Shown: positions 36,177-46,799 of the stretch, one piece after another
Position numbering within the stretch: the first letter of the stretch is position 1
How the letters are laid out: every line of letters begins with the position of its first letter
Source: Hibiscus mutabilis
Lineage: Eukaryota > Streptophyta > Magnoliopsida > Malvales > Malvaceae
Assembly: GCA_019671005.1 (NCBI GenBank)
Contig: CM033745.1
Location: forward strand, 4,325,146-4,389,145
DNA length: 64,000 nucleotides
Reading direction: 5' to 3'
Made by a program: the position numbers and the translations under genes
Notes under the pieces: model-generated
Told to the model about the DNA's origin: nothing
What the model saw: the letters and a program-made list of their open reading frames with translations, nothing else
The model's database searches: none

Positions 36177-37560
36177 CTCGTTATACCCTACAACTTCTTC
36201 TATGTAAATTTGACCATTATGATCTGTAGGTAAATTACTAACCATCTCCAAAACATAATTATCCGTTTTTAGTTGTTTTAGTTTTAGTGGATTATCTGCC
36301 AATTGCCAAAAGACCTTAGCACCACAAGTAATCCTTAATTTCTCAACCATAGCAGTAACTTCAAATATAGACATTGTATCAACATCTAAGTTATCTAGAT
36401 GATCCACTAATTTTCACTAAATTTTTCCTAGGTCTCCTAACAATAAAGCCACTATGGCGTACCACAATACTGAAACTTGTCATAATTGACCCGGTTAATA
36501 AAAATCATTTAAAATGTGTTCAATTTTTGCTCAAAAAAATCTTACCATGCTTGAAAAGCTAATCTGATTGTGTTTGTAATCAGTATATAGTATACATCAA
36601 ATAACTGTAACAACAAATAACTAAACCTAAAATTATTTTAACAAGTATACATAAAAAAATAAGGTACAAAAAAGTACACACCAAATAATAACCAATATAC
36701 ATGAAGAAATAATAACCAGTATAACAACAAATCATACTTTATGAAGAAACTAGTATAACAACAGTACACAAGGACCAGTATAGCAACAAATTATATTTTA
36801 TGAACAAATCATACTCCACAAGTATACATGAAGAAATAAAATACAATATACATAAAAAAATAATAACAAGTATAGCAACATTACACACTAAATAAGATAA
36901 AAAAAATAGGAAGAAAAAAATAAAAAAGTAAAACAAAGACAACAAACAATTATGTCTGAGAGATCCCCTACAACAACAAAAAAAAACACACCATTATTTT
37001 TCAATTTCATTTACCAACCGTCGAGGCACATGCAAACTATTGAATAACACAAAGACCACAAATAATATTCAATTCACTTTTTTTATTCTTTTCAATTAGT
37101 GCAAAACAATCAAAGATACAGAACATAACAAAATCTTACTTTATGAACAAATTAATTATGTTTTAACCCATATATTAACACTAAAGTATTTATCCTAAAA
37201 TCGTTTACTAACCCCAAAACTAAAATATTAACCCTAATCATGAATATTAAAATTACAGTTATTTATTAACTTTATTCCAACAATTAACTATAATCTCAAT
37301 CATTAACCCTAAAAATTAACCGTAATTTCAACATTGACGCTAATCTCAAACATTAAACACAAAATATTAACCCTAATCGCAATACAAACAAACCACAGAA
37401 TAGAAAAAGAAGATTACTTACTATATTTCGAATTGGATTTTTCTTTTTGGCAAAGAAATCCACTCATTTTCAATCTCTCACAAAAATTTTCTCAACCTGA
37501 ATTATCCTTAAATCGTCAATTTTTTTTGATTTTTTAAAACAATTAATTTACACTTATTTT

Positions 37561-37687
37561 TGTTTTGTAACAGGAGGTGGCTACATTGAAATCAAAATTA
37601 AATAATTATGTGGCATATTTACCAAAATTAAAAGTGGTCAAATTGACATCAGCCCCATAGTTAGGTGGTCATCTATATAGTTTACCC
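37561..37687 (-). repeat. Right terminal inverted repeat of the MULE
   Basis: The outer end reads, reversed, GGGTAAACTATATAGATGAC. It is the partner of the left arm at 31210-31341. Confidence 0.88.
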
Positions 37688-38037
37688 TAAATAATAAGGT
37701 TACTAAGACCCAAATAAACCTCAAAAATATGCTAAAAGAGTCAATGGGAACGCATATACTCATGAAAAACAAGAGCAACATCTGATCATACATGGTGAAC
37801 TGAGCAAAATGGCAATTGTGGATCCAACAAAGCATATAGATTTACTTGAAAAGGAACTTTATAGTCCAAATCCGTGTGGATTATTCGCCTTTACTACCTC
37901 GTAATCTAGTATATTGATAAAGTGAAGAGTGCTATCAAAGTAAGAGGTTGACAGAATCACAAATGACTTTCTTTTATAGCTTTTAGACTTCGGCAACAAA
38001 GAGAAAGAACTAGTACATAACACATTAGCATCTCTGT

Positions 38038-39323
38038 TCACATCTTTGCAGGCTTCGGGAAAATGTCTGGAGTGAATTTCTGAGCTGCACTCAAGCTTCC
38101 CTTAATCTTCATTGCACCTCTGCATCATTAATACCGTCATATTAATCAAGGAGTCGAGATGAAGATCCTCGACGTTGCAAACACGCCATCCCCCGAGACA
38201 AAAGGAATCAATAATATTAGAGGGCAAAGATAATAAAGTTAGAGAATTGTACCTCATAAAAGCAATCTGGGGATTCATCTTTCCAGTGGCAACCTTTACA
38301 AAATCATCATCCTTAAAGGAAAAAATAGCATCGGGTTTTCCCCCTTCGTATTTACCTACATTTCACAGTGATAGGATAATGAACATCTTTATATTGGAAA
38401 CAAATGTAGCATTTTACTAATGAAATGGGAAGAGCAACTTGATTGTATATATCTACGAATGCATATAATCGTACTTGAATCTCCAAAAGCAGGTCACCGA
38501 GATAAACACTGACCATATGCAAATAGAACAATCATGTCACCAATTTCATATGGCCAAAAACATACTGAAACAGACAATTTTATCTTTAACATAAGATAAG
38601 AACACATATGTTACAGAGAGTTAGGTAACTCCACCCTTTGAAAAAACTAAGAATTCATGAAATGGGGTCTGCCTCCGTTCCATTGTCATAGACAGGTAGA
38701 GGTTAATAGCCAAAGACAGATGATAGGAAAGACATACAAATGACAGAAAAAAAGACCCTTGCCTTGGCTACAAATCTTATATTATGGTTAAGAGAGAAGG
38801 AGCAATGGACTAGAGGGCGGATACCCGCAAGAAAGCAAACATTACAATTTCAATAAAAGATCAGCAAAAACTTATCCAGATTATACAATTTAAAAGTTAC
38901 AAATTTCAAACTCTGTTCCTTCATACCAATTTAGTTAGCTACAATTTTATCAAGGGGCAGAGCAACATAAAGTCATAAACAAACCCAACCAAGACAAAAC
39001 AAAAGCAAATTGAATTAATAAAGATAGGACAGAATAACCTTTGGTAACTTCTCCTTTTTTGAGATCAACAATGTAAGAAACCTCGTCAATCCCAATTTTC
39101 TACAAGCCCAGAAATTAATTCAAGCTTTTAAATCAAAATGAAATATATAGAGAGAGAGAAAGAAAAAGAAGAAGGTAAAAATGCATAAAGGATGGACCTT
39201 GGGGGCAATATTGATTTGGTAAACGAGGCCGATCTTCTTGGTGAGCTCTTTACCGGCATCACTAGCCAAGTGGCCCTTCATCATCTCAAACAAATTATCG
39301 GATTTCAACTCAGTATTCGCCAT
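38038..39323 (-). CDS. SCP2: Sterol carrier protein 2 (SCP2)
   Basis: SCP2 is a small peroxisomal lipid-transfer protein with a hydrophobic tunnel; in plants it affects beta-oxidation and germination. Four exons, 39323-39198, 39099-39039, 38355-38253 and 38119-38038, give 123 residues, the usual plant length. Visible blocks are GLVYQINIAPK, YIVDLKKGEVTKG, FSFKDDDFVKVATGKMNPQ and RGAMKIKGSLSAAQKFTP. The last three residues are AKM. This fits the relaxed plant PTS1 pattern, though Arabidopsis SCP2 ends in SKL. The gene is divergent from the thioredoxin-like gene with about 0.5 kb between them. All phases match and no lesion is seen. Confidence 0.96.
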
Positions 39324-39840
39324 TATTACACCAAAATTTGAGAAACCAAAGAAGAAACTGGAAATTGACTTTGGCTTTCGGTTGAAATTATTTTTATTTT
39401 TGCCAGGCGATATGATCAAACTGACACGTTGTTTCCAATAAAAAATTCCTTTTTTTTTTTGGGGGGGGGGGGTTGAAACGTCTAGTTTGGGTTAGTTGGC
39501 AGTTGCTTGCTTTTTCTCGTCAAGGTTGCTTCTGGGCCGGCAGGCCTTCAGGCTTTGGGTTTCGATACTTTACCCAAAATTATTTTCTCCTTCGAGACCC
39601 CATTTCTTAATATTTCCTAATTAGATGTTCTTTGTTTTTGAACAATCTAATTGGATGTTTTAGTTGTGCACTAACTAAGACCAAGCATAATCATGTGATT
39701 CAACCAACGGTCTCAATCAGATTAGATGTTAATTCGATTTGATTTTGTTACTGGTATTGGATTTGGGACAAAATGAGGCTCCACTTGGACAAACTATTTG
39801 GTAGTAAACCCAAAATGTGACCCCATTATAGCAAATAATG
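39324..39840. promoter_or_regulatory. Shared divergent promoter region of SCP2 and thioredoxin-like 4
   Basis: About 500 bases separate the SCP2 start (minus) from the likely leader exon of the thioredoxin-like gene (plus). A run of 12 G preceded by T lies at about 39451-39473. No certain TATA box was found for either side, so bidirectional control is only inferred from distance. Confidence 0.4.
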
Positions 39841-40570
39841 GTTGGAACCCAAAGGGATATTTGGATAAAGTATGAACTTGAAAAGCAGATATGGTGGTGG
39901 CGTGTCCGTTTCTCATTCGAAGCCTCTTCAGTTATCGCCATAAGCAAGTCACTTCTCTTATGCCTCAACTCTCAACTGCCCTCAGGTAAGCTGATGTTTG
40001 TTCAATTTTTTTTTTTCAATTTCTTACAAGTTCCATGTAATATGAAGAACAGTCTCCTTTGCAAAGACTTGCAGTTTTAGTATCCTGTTCCTTAACTTTA
40101 GCTTGCCGTTCTTGTCGAATCCTATTTCCCTGTTGTTTGTGTTTTTTTAGCATATATGATCTAGGATGCTTTTTTTTGCTTAGCAGAAAGAGAACAGAAC
40201 TTCAATATTAACTGTGGGTTTCATTGAGAAAATGGCCTGCTGGGAAGAATGAAACAGAGATCAGAAAATGGGGGTGTAAATGGAACATGAATATTGCTTA
40301 TTTTAGTTCAAGATTGTAGAGCTTTGGAGAAAGATATGAAAACGCTTTCATTTATACAATTCCAATGATCCATATATTTTTTCACTTCTGATTACTTGTG
40401 TTACTGAATTACTATATAAGCATGGATCCATGGTGGGTTATTTATTTAGAAATTGAGCACAACTTTTAATCTTGGAGAAAAATCTGATGGTTTATCTGTT
40501 TCTGTTCATAACTTCATATGGACTTATAGAACTTGTCTTTTTGGTTCAACAGACTTGTAGTGAACTACTG

Positions 40571-40622
40571 ATGGCAGTCTGAGTGATTTCCATTCAAGGA
40601 ACAAGGGATGCTTGAAAGATAA
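40571..40622 (+). promoter_or_regulatory. Two very short upstream ORFs in the leader of the thioredoxin-like gene
   Basis: The inferred second leader exon starts at 40553 (acceptor CAACAG). Before the main ATG at 40703 it has ATG...TGA at 40571-40582 (three codons) and ATG...TAA at 40608-40622 (four codons). Such minimal upstream ORFs can lower translation of the main frame. Their relevance depends on the leader being transcribed as inferred. Confidence 0.4.
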
Positions 40623-40702
40623 TCTGAAGCTCTTCCTCTATATTCACACATTGTGTGGTTTCATTTATATTTTTGTGGTGGAGGAGATTGCTCTAGTCAG
40701 TG

Positions 40703-41807
40703 ATGCAAAAGCAGAATATTCTCCACAGTAATGCTTCTTTCTTTTTCAGAAAAAAACATTATGGACAACTCAATTATAGACTTGCCTGTATCCTCCCCGA
40801 TTTACATAATCATCCAAGCCATGTAAAATTTTGTCATTTGAGGGCCAAAATACAATCTATAAGTGCGGGCTTGGACTCTTTGGAAATTAGCTCCACATAC
40901 ACATTACAAAGCAGATGCATCAAAGGTGTGGCTGAAAATCAAGGGGAATTATATGACGAAGACGACGACCTCTGCCCTGTGGACTGTGTTAGAGAATTTA
41001 AAACTGATGAAGAGTTCTTAAATATTATTGAAAAGGCCAAAGAAACTAATTCTTTAGTTGTAGTTGATTTTTATCGAACTTCCTGCGGGAGTTGTAAGTA
41101 CATAGAGCAAGGGTTCTCGAAATTATGCAAGGGTGCCGGTGATGAAGATGCTGATGTGATCTTCTTGAAACATAATGTGAGTATCTTTTACATGACCCGG
41201 ACTTTGAACAGAGTATGTTGATGCATCTGTTCTATGTTGTAATCCAGGGCTGCTGTTTTAAGATTAAAGACCAGGAGTGATGAAACATGAGCTCTTACTT
41301 ATTGCATATTTTCTTCTGCAGGTACTCGATGAGTATGATGAACAGTCTGAAGTTGCTGAAAGACTTAGAATCAGGGTAATCACTATTTGAACATTTAATC
41401 CCATTTACTTCAAATACCGAGTCTTTTGTTTTGTTACGATGAATCAAATTTTTGATGGGAACTTGAGCATCATGAAAATTTGCTTGCTGAGATGATTTGT
41501 AGAGAAACCAATTTTGACTAGTTAGGAATGTCTATTTTAAATCAATTTGCTAATAGAAACCCCTGAAAGGGAAATTTTTGCATCAATTAAAAAAAAACAG
41601 GATGAGATTTCTGGATGCATCCTAATGTACAAAGATGATTGTCATGTGTCACTCACCGTATATTAAGACGGAACTGAATTGTTGCAGGCAGTGCCTCTTT
41701 TCCACTTCTATAAAAATGGAGTTCTCTTGGAAGCATTTCCAACCAGAGACAAGGAGAGAATTATCGAAGCAATTAAGAAATATACATCGACAAATCGAGA
41801 TGCCTAA
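40703..41807 (+). CDS. Thioredoxin-like 4, chloroplastic
   Basis: This matches the plant thioredoxin-like 4 group (Arabidopsis At1g07700, from memory), a plastid disulfide reductase-like protein with unsettled targets. Three coding exons, 40703-41176, 41322-41375 and 41688-41807, give 215 residues. Residues 1 to about 75 look like a transit peptide (Ser-rich, basic). The active site is CGSC at Cys128 and Cys131 in VDFYRTSCGSCKYIEQGF, not the usual WCGPC. IFLKHNV, then LDEYDEQSEVAERL and AVPLFHFYKNGVLLE with the cis-Pro complete the fold. A leader intron from 39986 to 40552 is inferred from splice signals. Confidence 0.93.
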
Positions 41808-43119
41808 GCAAAGGTGGCAATACTTTCAAAGTTTTCTTTTTGAAGACTACTTTCAAAGTTGCTTTTGCAGTAAAATAAGCAATAAGATACTTGGAATAGA
41901 TGGGACATGATTATCTGGCATGGAACTTTTTACTACTGTAACCATTATTTACAGGAAGTACTTGGTGAAACTGTTTTCGTTTTACCCCCATTGTTTCCCG
42001 CTGTATGATCAATGGCGTTCTCTGCTTGTTCTTTTTCAGCTATCTGTTGAGTTATATGCTTTGAATATATCTGCTGAAGAATAAGAAGCCTTTTAGATAT
42101 GGCATTTGTAAAAAATAAGTGAATCTCTCAAGTAAAACTCTAGATATGGCATATCTAGAATTAGATGACCAGGAATGTGACACGATTCAAATGAGGGAAA
42201 AAGTACAAACAAATCATATATTCCCTGGCCACTCACCAGACCAGTGCATAAAGATAAGGTTCAATGTCAAGTCTTAAAGATTTTCCAATGGAAACAATTG
42301 AAAAGAGTGGTTAAACAGGATTTAATATAGATGGATGGATGGATGGGTTTTGTTCACCTTCTTCTGTGAGATTCGAAGGATGCAAAAGAAAAGAAAACAG
42401 GCAAGCGGGTTGCGGGCAACTTACGAACTTGATTGACTAAGCAGGGTTATGGTAAATGCGTTCTCCACATCAGTGAAAGATGCTTGAAAATATCATGACC
42501 AACCAAAGTTGGTGCTGCGTGGTAATGATTAAAATGGAAATCGAATCAAGTCTATTGAGCTCTGGTATCTATATCTAGTCAGTAGGGTCCATAAGGGAAG
42601 ACATCACAAACTGTGGTCTGCAAGCTTGGGTGTCCTTCTCAGGGTTCTTACCTGCCGGAGACATCATCTATTCCAACTTAGCCAATGGTTGTTAGATATG
42701 TGTATTCCTTGCAGCCCCTGGCAGAGAGCTCCAAGGTGCATCATAAGTGTGGTCATGATTTATGGAAAGCATGTTGTTACTGCTTTCTGAAAATGATTAG
42801 CAGATAAATGTGAAACTTGGAATACTACTTGTTTGCCAATGGAAGCCTTTCGATTATCATAAATAACAATTTTGGAGCTACAAATTGCAAAAAAAAAAAA
42901 AAAAAAGCTTTACATGACAGTGAGAATGAAGTAAAAACTGAAATGGATGGGAAACAAGACTTGATATCTCCAGAAGAGCTTGGAAGGGGATTTGCTATAA
43001 ATTAGATGGTAAAAGTAACTGGAAATTGCCCAGTTAAAAGTTATACTGTAGGGGAGCATTGCATTACTGCTGGTATTGTAATATAATCCACCCATCATTC
43101 ATTCCTGCCTGCCTTTTTT
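41808..43119. other. Intergenic space between convergent thioredoxin-like and CYP707A genes
   Basis: It contains the 3' regions of both neighbours. There is a small (GGAT)n tract at about 42329-42345 and a run of 17 A at 42890-42906. No further gene is recognised. Confidence 0.5.
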
Positions 43120-45757
43120 CTATGTTGTAGATTCTTTCCAAAATCTGCAGGGGAGTCCTTGCACAGGAACTGGAAATGGGCCATACTGAATCCCACTTTC
43201 GGATCCTACCACTTCCCATCTGCAAAATCCAACAAAAAAGTTACTGTCAGCAGTTATTATATTGCAAACAAGTCCTCTTCCAACACCAAAGATATATAAT
43301 TCGATTTCTTGTTGTCTTTTTCCATCATTTTTATGATTTTAGTCACCTTATTTCACACAGCCACTAGCATGAACAGGAATATCATTGAAGGGTTTGTCCA
43401 AAAACATCATATAGTAGAATATTCCCTTAACAATTGATTGAGATTGCTTTTGTAGTTACAATACCTTAAAAATCGATTAAGATTGTATGATAGGAGCATT
43501 ACATATTATTTGCACTTTGATTTTCAAACAACATACCTGAAGTTGGAAACCAAGTGGTGGGTCACTATAAGCATCTCCAACTTTGCAAGCTCGTTTCCAG
43601 GACAGGCATGCACTCCACTTCCAAATGGCATGAAAGTGTTGGGTTTGGGGGCAACCTACAAGAAGCAGTGAGAATAACTCATGTTATGTACTATAACCAA
43701 AGAAAAGCCTGATTCTAAGTCAGAGAAAACAAAGTATCCAAAACACCTTAGTGTCTGTTCACACCTCAAACCTCGAAGGATCGAATTTCTGGGGATCAGT
43801 GAAGAATTCGGGATTGTGATGAATGTTTCTGAACAGAGGCATCACTTTCCAACCTTTCGGAATAAGGTAGCCTGTTGCAATTTTAGAGTTAGCAATTGCC
43901 TTTGTATGCCATTTTATGTACAGTTTCATTTTATATAATGTCTGATATGTAATTTGTACATGAATTGATTTATTCTTTACCTTTGTATTCCACATCAGCG
44001 ACTGCTTCTCTAAAAGTGAAGGATATGATGCTTGCCATTCTCAGTGTCTCTAATATAACCTGACCGAGTCAAATGCTTTCCACTGTTAGCCACGATTAAA
44101 GGGTATCCAAATCCAACTTAGGGATTCAACAAAAGAACAAATATCACTGTATAAATCATTATGATTGACGGTTCCAAGTCACCTTGTAAGTAATTGGCAT
44201 GTTCCTTGTGTGTGACCAACTCAACGGATGACTGCTTTCTTCAATCAATCTTTTGATTGCCTTGTGTTCAGCCTACAAAGACAGGCTCACGCATTAGTTT
44301 TATTAAGATTATGCTGCAGTACTGATCTGGCCTGGACATGAAAATTTCAACGACAAAGACAATTAATAAATGAGAGTATAGTGTTCATACAGGAAGAGAG
44401 ACCATTCTAGACACCCCAAAGGAAAAAAATTAAAAAAAATGGTTAATTTGGTTGGTTCGTTCCAGGCCCTACCTTAACTGCCTCCAGAAGTTTCGGATTG
44501 TCATGGAGGTACTTGACAATCCATGTCATAACACTGGCCGTGGTGTCCTGAGCAGCGAAAAGAGTTCCGATGATGTTATCGGCGATTTGATCATCGGTTA
44601 AGACTTCACCGTTTTCATCCTTGGAATTCAATAGACATCCCACCAGATCCTTCTCCAGCAACTTCTTCTCCTCCCTTCCACTTATGATATCACTCAATAT
44701 CTTGCTTAACCTTTTCCTTGCCTGCCAAGAATTCGTTTTAATTTCAGTGAATATGAAAGAGCAGAGTTAATTTGAGGAGTCAACTAACAGAGAGTAGGAT
44801 TAATGTTTATTACCTGTAATGCCTTTTTGTATGGAGTTCCAGGGATGTTTGTAGGGAAGGAATTGTAGCCTTTGTCGACTATGAAGTAGTTCTTCTTAAG
44901 CTCCTCTCTATATCTAGCCTCCAGACGGCCAAAAATCATTAGTATGCCAACTTCGAAAGAAATCTGCAATTATTTCGAGACAAAGTACTTGTTAATAGAA
45001 CAAAACTTTTCAACACTGTATAGAAAAAAGAACTGTTTATCGCGGTACTTGTTAAAGTGGAAAAGTATAAAAATATATATTGACCCCCAATCATTTGTTT
45101 GACGACGACATTGAACCGAACAGACCTTTTTCATTTCTTGAAAGGTGTTAACGACATGCCCCCCATGCCAAGAATCCATGGTAGATGCTGCTAGGGCATC
45201 GATATCAGACACCAAGTTCCGAATAGCCTCAATGGACAATGAGGCTTGAACCAACTTCCTGAGGCGACTGTGGTTGTCTCCTTGGTGAAAAAACAGCGCC
45301 GCTGGACCAACGAGACGCTCCTTGCTGCTGGGGTACGTGGGCTTAAACAAGCGCGCTTTTGTTACTAACACAAAACGAGCAGCCTCGGGGCTAGCCAGCA
45401 TGACGGAAGGGCAGCCTAATATATGTGTTTTGAAAATCTCCCCATACCTGAACGTCAACCACCACGTAATGAAGAAGTTCAGTACTGAAAAAAGCAGGGA
45501 AAAAAAACAAAAGACAATACAAAAAAAAAAACATCAAAACCAGAAGGGTTTGAAAACCTTTTCTGTCTGGAAGCAAAAAACACATTGGGGTCTTGAGAAT
45601 AGAGTTGGAGAGTTTCTCCTATGTAAGGCCATCCCATTGATCCAGGAGGAAGCTCGGTCTGGGCTTTTCCTTGGGATTTTTTCTTTTGCCTTCTTACAAA
45701 TCTATACCAAACTAGAGTTAAAAGAAAGATGATTGCATATGCAAGAGTTACAGCCAT
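43120..45757 (-). CDS. CYP707A: Abscisic acid 8'-hydroxylase (cytochrome P450 CYP707A)
   Basis: CYP707A enzymes hydroxylate ABA at C8', the main step in ABA breakdown, at the ER membrane. Nine exons are read: 45757-45558, 45447-45126, 44963-44814, 44721-44473, 44272-44183, 44059-43981, 43871-43765, 43655-43537 and 43219-43120. All have GT-AG borders and total 1416 bases, giving 471 residues. An N-terminal hydrophobic anchor precedes LPPGSMGWPYIGETLQLYS. FKTHILGCPSVMLASPEAA is diagnostic for the subfamily. The oxygen-binding AAQDTT is at 280-285, the ExxR motif ETLR at 341-344, and the heme loop FGSGVHACPG has Cys417. No lesion is visible. Which of A1-A4 it corresponds to was not determined. 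Confidence 0.96.
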
Positions 45758-45938
45758 TGTTCTGTCGGGGACTCTGGTCTCCTTCGGAGATGCTATCTTC
45801 AATGCTAGGTTAGGTTTTTGGCGATTTGGTCGCTGGTGGAAGGAGAGGCCATTGGCTTTTATAGAGAAACTGAAAGAAGATAGAGACAATAAGGACGTAT
45901 GTATGTATATATGTATGTCATCATTCAATGTTTTGTCC

Positions 45939-45945
45939 TTTTATA
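45939..45945 (-). promoter_or_regulatory. TATA box of the CYP707A gene
   Basis: On the minus strand the bases read TATAAAA in CATGTATAAAAGGAC, about 185 bases upstream of the ATG at 45757. This implies a leader of about 150 bases. Sequence and distance are typical; it was not tested. Confidence 0.6.
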
Positions 45946-45959
45946 CATGGTAAGATAAA

Positions 45960-46640
45960 AGATATTCATATAAAATCTACCAGAAACCATTGGACATTAT
46001 TTTACAAACAATTTTCACCAGGTATAAGCTAATGTTCCAAATTCAAACCTATCCATATCTTGTTGGTATTAAAAGAACCACTGTACTCTTAGATGGCGGA
46101 AAGAATTATAAATGTTGGAATTTAAATATCGAATATCACTTTTTTGAAAATAATTATTTGTTATAATCTGATTAAATTTTAGATTTACTGAATCTAATAA
46201 ATGTATGATGTGGCATCTCTATCTCACTTGGAAGAATCTTAAAAGTTCTGATGTATAGTAAATAGTTTATTTGTACGTATGAGGTATTTTTTTAAGACAA
46301 AATCATAAGACCTTCCAATTAAAACTAGAAATAAATACCTTAAAAAAAGTGGATGCAAATACTCTTAAAATGATTATTCCTTTTACTATTATAAATTTAC
46401 ACATAATAAATAAAAGTAAAATTAATGTCAGTGGTCCTGGAAATAAAATAAAGAAACAGATTCAAATCTTGCGTAGAAATTAGTGTTAAATGTTGTGCGA
46501 ACGTGGGGTCTGACTCTGAACCAATGGAGGCCAAGCAAATAAGGTCACTAGTGTATTTTTGTAATTTACTTAATAAGCAACGTGATTCATCCACAATTTT
46601 CAGTCCCATCGGCCAAGTCTTTCAAGACACCTCTGGTCTA
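45960..46640. other. Distal upstream region of the CYP707A gene
   Basis: AT-rich DNA without a recognisable coding frame or transposon edge. I could not single out reliable stress-response elements by eye. Confidence 0.4.
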
Positions 46641-46799
46641 AACTAGAGGAACATTGAAAATTATCATTTTTAAGGGTTTAAATTTTATATACAATAGAGT
46701 AAAATAAAGTTTACACAAACTTGTTTATTTATATTATAAATTAAAATTTTTCTTTGAAAATGTTTGATATGTATTCAGTGTAAACAAATATTTATAAAA

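Larger units (their letters stand above)
32542..36407 (-). pseudogene. MURA-type MULE transposase (broken)
   Basis: Pieces follow the order of plant MULE transposases. The N-terminal PB1-like part is at 36407-36174 (DHLDNLDVDTMSIFEV, VLEMVSNLP) and continues at 35340-35110 after the MITE. The MuDR domain is at about 34980-34740 (VTCKRGCP, then a TGA). The catalytic core starts at 34669-34442 (KAGCRHIIGLDGCHLK with the first Asp). HRTCVRHLYSNFK follows near 33990 and the SHFSVTCKSDMLLNN region near 33700. A CCHC knuckle (CKKCKGSGHNIRTYKG, Cys to Tyr at the last ligand) lies in 33035-32769. The tail has LEPPQQ-type repeats. Stops, the MITE and a tandem duplication rule out function. Confidence 0.85.
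31210..37687 (-). mobile_element. Formerly autonomous Mutator-like element, perfect 9-base target duplication
   Basis: TAAATAATA flanks the element exactly on both sides (31201-31209 and 37688-37696). The termini are inverted repeats of about 130 bases: the left starts GAGTAAACTACACAGATGAC and the right, reversed, GGGTAAACTATATAGATGAC. The 6478 bases hold a decayed MURA-type transposase on the minus strand, a nested hAT-like MITE, an internal tandem duplication, and a GRF zinc-finger remnant on the plus strand. The intact target duplication shows the element has not moved or recombined since insertion between the CYPRO4-like and SCP2 genes. Confidence 0.93.

Noticed and set aside
46397..46609. 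Short minus-strand frame near the CYP707A upstream region
   Set aside because: No family resemblance, no splice logic, AT-rich surroundings.
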